Below, one piece after another: positions 1-6,141 of a stretch of 6,141 bases of DNA. Made by a program: the position numbers and the translations under genes. The notes below the pieces were generated by a model. The model ran no database searches and was not told where the DNA came from. It was given only the letters and a program-made list of their open reading frames with translations. This DNA comes from Verrucomicrobiota bacterium. Its GTDB lineage: Bacteria; Verrucomicrobiota; Verrucomicrobiae; Chthoniobacterales; UBA10450. Location of the stretch: assembly GCA_005887855.1 (NCBI GenBank), contig VBQB01000167.1, positions 1 through 6,141 of the forward strand, written 5' to 3'. Numbering within the stretch: position 1 is the stretch's first letter; every line of letters begins with the position of its first letter.

Positions 1-155
1 GGTTCATCGGCCAAAAAATTCCGCGCCTGAAGCTCGAAAACTTTCCCTACGTTTACACCGTCTTGTTTGAACCGGAAGCTGCTGCTGGCGGCAAACGCGC
101 CATCGGCGGCGGCCGCACGCATCGCGGTTATTCGTTCGGGAGACGGCGAAGGTAA
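1..155 (+). CDS. DEAD/DEAH-box RNA helicase, C-terminal end (RhlE-like), 5' partial
   Basis: Reading from base 3, fifty codons run to a TAA at 153-155; the start lies outside the window. The visible peptide begins FIGQKIPRLKLENFPYVY and ends in a basic tail, RGYSFGRRRR. The first part resembles the stretch just after the helicase C-terminal (RecA2) domain of RhlE-type DEAD-box proteins, where an 'IERxIGxxIPRxxLxxF' segment is followed by a variable Gly/Arg-rich basic tail that contacts RNA. Such enzymes are cytoplasmic, ATP-dependent RNA unwinding proteins used in ribosome assembly and RNA turnover, often at low temperature. The catalytic motifs (Walker A, DEAD, SAT, HRIGR) are all upstream of the window, so the assignment rests on about 25 residues and the tail composition. 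It converges on the S9 peptidase gene, with a palindrome in the 64-bp gap. Confidence 0.7.
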   Translation, partial: FIGQKIPRLKLENFPYVYTVLFEPEAAAGGKRAIGGGRTHRGYSFGRRRR

Positions 156-158
156 GAC

Positions 159-217
159 TGGAGGGACGCGCGCTGTCGCGTCCCAAACTTGGGGACGTGA
201 CGGAGCATGCCCCTCCA
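159..217. repeat. Nested imperfect palindrome between convergent genes (REP-like or bidirectional terminator)
   Basis: Arms at 160-184 and 192-216 are inverted copies matching at 19 of 25 positions, with an extra T159/A217 pair and a 7-base loop (aaacttg). The left arm is itself a hairpin: GGGACGCG (163-170) pairs perfectly with CGCGTCCC (177-184) around a 6-base loop. The element fills almost the whole gap between the helicase stop (155) and the S9 peptidase stop (220). No T-run follows either side, so a classical intrinsic terminator is not clear. The position could still suit a bidirectional transcription end or 3' mRNA protection. The nested arms resemble interspersed REP-type elements, but one copy cannot prove repetition. 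Confidence 0.6.
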
Positions 218-219
218 AT

Positions 220-2250
220 TCATTTGCACCACTGGTCCACCCAATCGTTCACAGTCTTATACCACAGCCGCGAGTTCTGCGGCTTCAGAACCCAATGGCC
301 TTCGTCCGGAAAATACAACATCTTTGACGAAATCTTCAGCCGTTGCAACGTCGTGAACAGCTGAAATCCTTCGCTCACATCGAGCCGATAATCGTTCTGG
401 CCGTGAATTACCAGAGTTGGCGTTTTGAATTTGGCAGCGAACAAATGCGGCGAAAATTTCCGGTAGAGCTCGCGCTGTTTCCACGGCGGACCTTTGAACT
501 CCCATTCGTTGAACCAAAGCTCCTCCGTCGTTCCGTAGGCCGACTCGCTGTTGAACATGCCGTCGTGCGACACGATGCATTTGAAGCGGTCGGTGTGTCC
601 CAAGATCCAGTTCGCCATGTAACCGCCGTAGCTCGCACCGAGCGCGGCCTCGCGGTTCTTGTCGATAAATGGGAATGTCTTCTCCACGTAATCGAGTCCC
701 TTCATAAGATCGACATACGGTTTGCCGCCCCAATCGCCGCTGATCGAGTCCGTAAACTTCTGCCCGTAACCGGTCGAGCCGTGGAAGTTGATCATCACCA
801 CCACGTAGCCGTTGGCCGCGGATACTTTTTGTTCGGATCGAATCCCGGCGGCTTGATCAAGAACCCCTCCACCTCGTCATTATTCGCGCCCTTGAACGTG
901 AACGGCCCCAACGACTGCATGTCGATCTGCGACAACAGCGCGTCGTTCATTTGGGTTAGTTTTCTATAAGACGCGTCCTCAAACATTCCGATTACCGCAA
1001 TCTCATTCGGCGTGGTTGCTGACATCTCTGTGAAGTACAGATTGCCCTTCCAATCCCACACGAGATCGTCAACATAGAGAGGCTTCTGTGCGTTGCGAAT
1101 TTCCTCTGGCGGCTTTCCATCGGAGTCGACCAAAAATACTGGCGAGAAGCCATGATCTTCCGCAGTGAAGAGCAGTGATTTTACTTTCTCATTGGATCCC
1201 CAACACCATGTAAAACTGCCAACGGAACGATCAAAATTGTCGGTCAGGTCACGCAGCTTGCGCGACGCCCGATCGTAAATAATCAGCCGCCATTTATCGG
1301 CTTCGAAGTCGGCGCGTGCTTGCGAGCGCCAGGCGAGATATTTTCCGTCCGGCGAATAGAGCGGTGTCGAATCGGCGCCCGGGCTAGTGGAAATTTTCTT
1401 TCCCGCAACCGCGGGACCGGCCATCGGCACGATGAAAATTTCGTTGTTCGTGCTGGTCGCTTCGATTTCTTCGATGTTGCTCCTGTAAGCGAGCTCCTGA
1501 CCATCGGGCGAAATCGCATACATGTCCTGGCCGCCAAGATTGAACGGCGGCACGTCATGATTGCCCGGTGTGAGATCGCGTGCTGAGTTCGGCTGCGACG
1601 AGTCCGCATCCGCGCTGATTGCGAAGAGATGGCTCCGCTTGAATTCCGTGTAAGCGTTCCAATGTCGATAAAACAGCTTCGTGAAAATCTTCGCCTTTAC
1701 CTTGCTCTTTTTCAGCTCTTCATCGCGCTGCTTGTTTTCCGTGTCGTTCTTCGCGTCGGGATAAACCTTCGAGATGAAAACAATGTTCTTCCCATCGGGT
1801 GACCAGACCGCGCCTTCCGCGCCGGTCGAGATGTTCGTTACTTGATGCGGCTTGCTAGCGAGCCCTCCGCTGGTCGAATCGAAATCGCACATCCAGATTT
1901 GTGTTGGATCAGTCGCCTTCGACGTCCAGATCAGCCGTTTGCCGTCCGCCGAAAATCGCGGCCGCTCCTCTTCGTTAGGCGTTTCGTTCAACCGACGCGA
2001 TTCACCGCCGCTGGCCGGGACGATCCAGAGGTGCGATTTCTTGGTCTTCGCCTCAAGATCGACATCCTCCGCCGCGAACACGAGCCACTTTCCATCCGGC
2101 GACGGGACCGGCTCGCTCAACCGCTTCAGCGCCATCATGTCTTCGAAGGTAAATGGGTGTTTTCCGGTTGCGGAATTTTGCGGCGGCGCTTGCGCAAAAG
2201 ATGTAGCAGCAAAAAGAAAACTGATAGGGAAAAGTCTTAGCTTCCTGCAT
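220..2250 (-). pseudogene. S9 family prolyl oligopeptidase-type peptidase (DPP5/acylaminoacyl-peptidase-like), frame broken twice
   Basis: The product would be an exported serine peptidase that cleaves dipeptides or acyl-amino acids from oligopeptides. After a signal peptide (KLRLFPISFLFAATSFAQA) come several PD40/WD40-like beta-propeller repeats, seen as recurrent SPDGK motifs (LSEPVPSPDGKWLVF, WSPDGKNIVF, ISPDGQELAY, YSPDGKYLAW). The alpha/beta-hydrolase domain follows, with nucleophile Ser in GASYGGY (codon 631-633), Asp in HGQNDYR (391-393) and His in DEGHW (295-297). There are two lesions. (1) The best start, ATG at 2248-2250, is out of frame with the signal peptide by one base; dropping the base at 2247 gives MRKLRLFPIS. 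The in-frame alternative is a TTG at 2349-2351 inside a palindrome. (2) At about 811-821 the frame jumps from ...PNKKYP directly to AANGYVVVMINFHG. Homologues carry roughly 25-30 more residues there, including the HGGP oxyanion segment. The readable parts are 477 and 199 codons, so with the missing piece the protein would be about 700 residues, normal for the family. The rest is intact, so decay is recent or these are assembly errors. Confidence 0.85.
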
Positions 2251-2478
2251 GTCTTTCGATTTTGACCTCTGCCTAGTGTAGAGCAAGCAACTCTTCGCTG
2301 GGGAGCACAGGCTGCTGGCCTGTTGATCTCACCGTTGAGGGTTGCAGGCAAGCTGCCGGCAACTACAGGCTAAGCAGCCTGTGCTCCCCAGATTGCGCGA
2401 TCACGCCTTCTTGTCATTCCGAGTTACTAGCGCGAAGATCGACAACGCCTAACACTTCCCACTAACAGATCGCATTTG
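2251..2478. other. Divergent intergenic region between S9 peptidase and AI-2E genes
   Basis: This 228-bp gap separates the likely ATG of the minus-strand peptidase from the ATG of the plus-strand AI-2E gene, so it must contain promoters for both. I found no convincing -35/-10 pair. A TTGTCA at 2411-2416 has only a weak GAAGAT at -10 spacing toward the AI-2E gene, and a TACACT on the minus strand (about 2275-2280) lacks a good -35. The main visible structure is the palindrome at 2298-2391. No small ORF here looks genuine. Confidence 0.5.
2298..2391. repeat. Large palindromic element: perfect 19-bp inverted arms with an inner hairpin
   Basis: CTGGGGAGCACAGGCTGCT at 2298-2316 is the exact reverse complement of 2373-2391. 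Just inside, GGCCTGT (left) and a near-copy of its complement, ACAGGCT (right), extend the pairing imperfectly with a one-base offset. The centre holds a second hairpin: GTTGCAGGCA (2341-2350) pairs with TGCCGGCAAC (2354-2363) at 9 of 10 positions around a 3-base loop. The whole 94-bp unit contains no gene. Its nested design resembles interspersed REP- or MITE-like elements. It lies between divergent genes, so it is not placed as a terminator; it may instead be an inserted repeat that moved or separated the promoters. Confidence 0.75.
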
Positions 2479-3594
2479 ATGAAAGAATCCGATCACGAAA
2501 ATCAGCATGCGCCGCTGAGTTATCGCGGTGCGCATCGAATCGTCTGGCTCGGCTTTTTGCTCGTTATCGTTTGGTTCGTTCTGCGCTCCCTTCGATCCGT
2601 CGTCTTGCTCTTCGCGATCGTTTTTCTAATCGCGATCGTTCTTAATCCCATCGTCGTCTGGTTGCAGAAGCATCGGGTTCCGCGCGTGGCAAGTGTGATC
2701 CTGCTGATGCTCGGGCTGATTGCTGTCGCAGGGACAATCATCCTTTTTGCGATTCCTCCACTGGCCAGACAAAGCCAGGAACTGGTGCATAGCGCGCCAA
2801 GGGTCTGGCAGGGCATTCGCACGCGCATTGAGTCGGTCGGACACAATTATCCGGCGATTCGAGATGCGCTGCCACGTACTGACGAAATCGCCGGGAAAGT
2901 CGGCACGGCTGCTGGGACAGTCGGGAACATCTTGCTCAGATCGACAATCGGTTTGGTCGGCGGGCTGGTCAGCACCGTCTTCGCCGTTCTGTTGTTGGTC
3001 TTCGTGCTGGCCAACCCGCGACCACTCGTCGCCTGGTATTTGGCGCTCGTGCCCGATCGCTATCGGGAACAAGCGCATCGCACGCTGGCGCGACTAATGC
3101 GGCAAATGACTGCTTGGGCGCGCGGCGTCGCCATCAACGGTGCCATCACCGGTCTTTCGATAGGTATATTGCTCTGGCTGATTGGCGTGCAGCCGGCGCT
3201 CATGTTCGGTGTCTTCGGATTCCTTGGTGAATTCATTCCTAACATCGGCGCATTTCTTGTTTCCATTCCAATCCTGCTTGTTGCGTTGAGCATGGGTGCA
3301 ACAAAATTCTGGCTCGCAGCCGGCGTCATTGTGCTGGTTTATCAAGTCGAACTGAACTTCCTTGTTCCGGCCGTGCTCGGCAAAGAGATGCAATTGCACC
3401 CGGTCAACATCTTGTTTTTTACATTCGCCACCGCAACGATGTTCGGGCTTCTCGGAGTAATTCTCGCCGTGCCTGCTGCGGCTCTTGTCCAAATTGTGAT
3501 CGACGAATTCTATTTGCGTCCCCGCAAACTTGATCACGCCGCCCTCGATCGAGAAGCAGCAGCCTTGGTGGAAGGAAAGAATAAACCCGACTAA
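2479..3594 (+). CDS. AI-2E family transporter (TqsA/PerM-like polytopic membrane protein)
   Basis: This is a complete 371-residue protein, the usual length for the AI-2E/UPF0118 family (PF01594), which sits in the inner membrane. Family members have been linked to export of autoinducer-2 or, in other branches, to Na+/H+ antiport, so the substrate cannot be named here. Hydrophobic segments appear at about residues 21-35, 40-56, 69-92, 155-178, 217-236, 238-270, 276-290 and 305-343. A hydrophilic stretch at about 95-150 lies between the N-terminal helices and the rest, as in the family. Conserved landmarks are GEFIPNIGAFLVSIPILLVA (250-269), the NFLVPAVLGKEMQLHPVNIL stretch (293-312) and the final G-x-x-G-x-x-x-A-x-P pattern (GLLGVILAVPAAA, about 323-335). 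The ATG at 2479 is preferred over the TTG directly before it; no strong ribosome binding site is visible for either. The next gene starts 55 bp downstream on the same strand, so cotranscription is possible. Confidence 0.9.
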   Translation: MKESDHENQHAPLSYRGAHRIVWLGFLLVIVWFVLRSLRSVVLLFAIVFLIAIVLNPIVVWLQKHRVPRVASVILLMLGLIAVAGTIILFAIPPLARQSQELVHSAPRVWQGIRTRIESVGHNYPAIRDALPRTDEIAGKVGTAAGTVGNILLRSTIGLVGGLVSTVFAVLLLVFVLANPRPLVAWYLALVPDRYREQAHRTLARLMRQMTAWARGVAINGAITGLSIGILLWLIGVQPALMFGVFGFLGEFIPNIGAFLVSIPILLVALSMGATKFWLAAGVIVLVYQVELNFLVPAVLGKEMQLHPVNILFFTFATATMFGLLGVILAVPAAALVQIVIDEFYLRPRKLDHAALDREAAALVEGKNKPD

Positions 3595-3649
3595 TGCGGT
3601 GCTAGTTGATTTTTGTCATTCTCAGCAAAAGTCGAGGAATCTCTTGCTG

Positions 3650-6141
3650 ATGAAACTTAAAGCCGCACCCGCTATCGCATTGGCGATCTTCGCCGTGACA
3701 GCGCGTGCGGAAAAGATCGCGCTCATAAACGGAACGCTGATCAACCCGGGAACTTCGCAGATAGTTCAGAATGCAACGATCGTCATCCTTCGGGATGGAA
3801 GGATCGTCATCGGCGACACGAAGATCGCGGCAGCTGGCGATACCAAAACAGTCAGCACGCTGAAAGATGCCCACGTGATCGATTGCAAAGGCAAGTTCAT
3901 TTTGCCCGGCTACATCGACACACATATTCACTTCTTTCAGTCTGGAGACCTGTTCACGCGGCCGGACGTTGTCGATCTTAACAGCGTCCGCCCCTACAAA
4001 GACGAAGTCGCATGGATCAAGTCGCACCTGGACGACACGTTCACACGGTATTTGCGCAGCGGGATCACGGCGGTCGTCGATGTTGGCGGGCCATTTTGGA
4101 ATTTTGAGGTGCGCAAAACCGCGAATACTGATGTGCAATTGACGATCGCCGGGCTCGCTCAAGGGAGCGTTGTTACCGCGAAAGCGCCACGAGTCGCCGT
4201 GGCCGGGCCATTGATATCGAGTGTGTCGCGACCAGAACTTGATCTCGGCGATCCGCCGATTGTGAAGATCGACACGCCTGAGCAAGCGCACGAATTCGTG
4301 CGCAAACTCGCCGCCCAAAATCCGGACCTCATTAAAATTTGGTACATCGTGGATAAAGATCATCCGGTTGATAGCTTTCGCCCGATCGTCCGCGCCACAA
4401 TCGAAGAAAGTCACGCGCACAAGATTCGTGTCGCAGTACACGCGACCGAATTAGAAACCGCGCGCGCAGCGGTTGAAGAAGGCGCAGACATTCTTGTCCA
4501 CAGCGTTATCGATAAACCAGTCGACGACGCGTTTGTGAAGCTATTGAAGGATCGACATATCATTTTGTGTCCGACTCTCGTGGTCTTCGAACGTTACGGC
4601 CGGACCTTTTCGCACCAGTTAAACCTGACGCCGGAGGAAAAGGCGTGGGGTAATCCGGAAGTGATCGCGTCCCTCGACGTCACCAAAATTCCCCAGAACA
4701 AATTGCCCGGTCGGATCAAGAACGCCCTGGCGAAACCGGACGAGGCACTGGATCGAATCAAGAAGACTTACGATGTCGCGCTGCCGAATTTGAAAACACT
4801 AGAAGACGCCAACGTCACCATCGCAGCAGGCACTGACGCGGGAAACATCGGCACGATTCATGGCCCCGCGCTTTTCCGCGAATTTCAACTGATGAAGGAA
4901 GCGGGCCTGACGCCGATGCAGATTCTTCAATGCGCTACCGCTAACGCAGCGAAACTTTTTGGCGGCGAAATCGGCGCTCATATCGGTAAGATCGAAAACG
5001 GCTATCTCGCCGATCTCGTCATTCTCAATTCGAATCCGCTGGACGACATCGCGCACGCTTCCGACATCGACACGGTGATCAAAAATGGCGCGGTTTATTC
5101 GATTCGATCGCTCGAGAATGCGGAGGGCAATTCGTCTGGCGCAGACGTAAACGCGCTCGCTGAAACTTACGTCAAGCTTGTCCTCGCGATGGGGGAACAT
5201 GATGCGGATTACGTCGACGCTTATTACGGGCCGCCGGAATGGAAGACACAGTCCCAGGGAAAGAAATCGCTCGATGCGATCGCGGTTGAGGCGGCGCGAT
5301 TGCGCGAGCAATTGGCGAAGATTCCCGATCCCACGGACGAGATGGAGCGGTTACGACGCGAATATTTAACAAAGCAATTGTCCGCCCTGGCGGCACGAGT
5401 GCACATCGTGAAAGGCGAACGCTTGAAGTTCGATGAAGAATCGCATGCGCTTTACGACGCGGTCGCGCCGACGCTGCCGGAATCGCATTTCCAGGAAATC
5501 CTCGCCAGGCTCGAGCCGAAACTTCCGGGCGAGGGAACGCTCCTGCAGCGTTACGAGAATTGGCGCCGAGCGTTCGTGATTCCGAACGAAAAACTGGACG
5601 CGGTATTCCAGCTCGCGATCAAGGCTTGCCGCGAACGAACCCTCGCGCACATCAAGCTGCCGCCGAGTGAAAATTTCACGGTCGAATACGTCACGAACAA
5701 ACCATGGGGTGGTTATAATTGGTATCAAGGCAACTATCGCAGCGTTATTCAGGTCAACACCGATTTGCCGACTTACATCGACCGCGCGATCGATCTGGCC
5801 GCTCACGAGGGTTATCCTGGCCATCATGTCTACAACTCGCTGCTGGAGAAAAATCTCGTGCATGATCGCGGTTGGGTAGAGTTTTCGGTCTATCCGCTCT
5901 TCTCGCCGCAATCGCTCATTGCCGAAGGCACAGCGAACTTTGGCAGGGAGATCGTATTTACAAAACCGGAGCGGTTGGAGTTCGAGAAAAGACTGCTCTG
6001 GCCGGCGGCGGGGCTCGATCCGTCACGGGCGGAGGAATTTTATGCGGTGCAGGATTTGATGAAGGAACTGGCTTACGCCACGAACGAAGCGGCCCGGCGT
6101 TATGTGAACGGCGAAATCGATGCAAGCGCGGCCGCGACATG
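3650..6141 (+). CDS. Secreted fusion: prolidase-like amidohydrolase plus DUF885-type HEGYPGHH putative metallopeptidase, 3' partial
   Basis: One uninterrupted frame of 830 codons runs from ATG 3650 to the window edge with no stop. Residues 1-20 are a signal peptide (MKLKAAPAIALAIFAVTARA), so the product is exported. Residues 21-484 form a complete metal-dependent amidohydrolase of the imidazolonepropionase/prolidase-like group: a small beta domain, then HxH in YIDTHIHFF (H92, H94), a probable carboxylated Lys in DLIKIW (K229), H264 in VAVHATE, H284 in ILVHSV and D396 in AAGTDAG, ending in the usual IKNGAVY. All expected metal ligands are present. After a polar linker (about 485-500), residues 501-830 form a second domain resembling DUF885-type putative zinc metallopeptidases: YVDAYYGPPEWK (521-532), then HEGYPGHH (719-726) in a helix, then Glu759 in AEGTANFG as the probable third ligand. 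No second signal peptide or ribosome binding site occurs at the junction. The C-terminus lies outside the window. A GAGG at 3634-3637 is a distant, weak ribosome binding site. The substrate is unknown; N-acyl amino acids or small peptides are plausible. Confidence 0.85.
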   Translation, partial: MKLKAAPAIALAIFAVTARAEKIALINGTLINPGTSQIVQNATIVILRDGRIVIGDTKIAAAGDTKTVSTLKDAHVIDCKGKFILPGYIDTHIHFFQSGDLFTRPDVVDLNSVRPYKDEVAWIKSHLDDTFTRYLRSGITAVVDVGGPFWNFEVRKTANTDVQLTIAGLAQGSVVTAKAPRVAVAGPLISSVSRPELDLGDPPIVKIDTPEQAHEFVRKLAAQNPDLIKIWYIVDKDHPVDSFRPIVRATIEESHAHKIRVAVHATELETARAAVEEGADILVHSVIDKPVDDAFVKLLKDRHIILCPTLVVFERYGRTFSHQLNLTPEEKAWGNPEVIASLDVTKIPQNKLPGRIKNALAKPDEALDRIKKTYDVALPNLKTLEDANVTIAAGTDAGNIGTIHGPALFREFQLMKEAGLTPMQILQCATANAAKLFGGEIGAHIGKIENGYLADLVILNSNPLDDIAHASDIDTVIKNGAVYSIRSLENAEGNSSGADVNALAETYVKLVLAMGEHDADYVDAYYGPPEWKTQSQGKKSLDAIAVEAARLREQLAKIPDPTDEMERLRREYLTKQLSALAARVHIVKGERLKFDEESHALYDAVAPTLPESHFQEILARLEPKLPGEGTLLQRYENWRRAFVIPNEKLDAVFQLAIKACRERTLAHIKLPPSENFTVEYVTNKPWGGYNWYQGNYRSVIQVNTDLPTYIDRAIDLAAHEGYPGHHVYNSLLEKNLVHDRGWVEFSVYPLFSPQSLIAEGTANFGREIVFTKPERLEFEKRLLWPAAGLDPSRAEEFYAVQDLMKELAYATNEAARRYVNGEIDASAAAT

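Noticed and set aside
343..969. Plus-strand open frame (208 codons) antisense to the S9 peptidase catalytic domain
   Set aside because: The minus strand here encodes the full Ser-Asp-His triad motifs; the plus-strand peptide shows no family features.
2411..2439. Possible sigma-70 promoter (TTGTCA and a weak GAAGAT, 17-bp spacing) before the AI-2E gene
   Set aside because: The -10 box matches the consensus at only 3 of 6 positions, which is expected by chance.
2391..2660. Local excess of GATC/CGATCG words, including two CGCGATCGTT copies
   Set aside because: Most copies lie in codons for Ile/Asp/Arg in a hydrophobic protein (FAIVFLIAIV), so codon choice explains them better than a motif function.
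3776..3822. Short direct repeat ATCGTCATC on both sides of a GGGATGG stretch
   Set aside because: It encodes the common amidohydrolase pattern TIVILRDGRIVI; repeated Ile-Val-Ile codons explain it.
3602..4441. Long minus-strand open frame (about 279 codons) antisense to the amidohydrolase
   Set aside because: It lies fully opposite a domain with clear catalytic motifs. Its translation has no recognisable family, and GC-rich codons favour open antisense frames.
4799..5911. Two minus-strand open frames (4799-5311 and 5366-5911) antisense to the metallopeptidase domain
   Set aside because: They have Arg-rich, low-motif translations and lie opposite the conserved HEGYPGHH domain, so they are shadows of the plus-strand gene.

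Overview
The window is about 55-60% GC by eye and densely coded in a heterotrophic-bacterium style. It holds the tail of a DEAD-box RNA helicase, a secreted S9 prolyl-oligopeptidase-type peptidase, an AI-2E family membrane protein and a very long secreted hydrolase. Gene content, the lack of strong Shine-Dalgarno sequences and two nested palindromic repeats in gene gaps suggest a soil-type Verrucomicrobiota or Acidobacteriota genome. This lineage guess is inference; there is no rRNA or marker gene to confirm it.

Layout: bases 1-155 (+) are the C-terminal end of an RhlE-like helicase. An imperfect nested palindrome (159-217) sits in the gap where the helicase converges on the next gene. Bases 220-2250 (-) hold an S9 peptidase (DPP5/acylaminoacyl-peptidase type). 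Its Ser-Asp-His triad is readable, but its reading frame is broken twice: by one extra base directly after the likely ATG, and by an internal deletion that removes the segment expected to carry the HGGP oxyanion motif. Bases 2251-2478 form a divergent intergenic region with a second palindrome, made of perfect 19-bp arms around an inner hairpin. Bases 2479-3594 (+) encode a complete AI-2E family transporter. From 3650 to the window edge (+) there is a single uninterrupted frame of 830 codons, still open at the end.

That last frame is the most notable item. It has a signal peptide, then a complete imidazolonepropionase/prolidase-like amidohydrolase with all expected metal ligands, then a second domain with an HEGYPGHH motif and a downstream Glu, as in DUF885-type putative zinc metallopeptidases. 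It therefore looks like a natural two-enzyme fusion.

Functionally, the S9 peptidase and the amidohydrolase-metallopeptidase fusion would both be exported and could act on peptides outside the cytoplasm, which suggests peptide scavenging. No mobile element genes, CRISPR arrays, tRNAs or rRNAs were seen.
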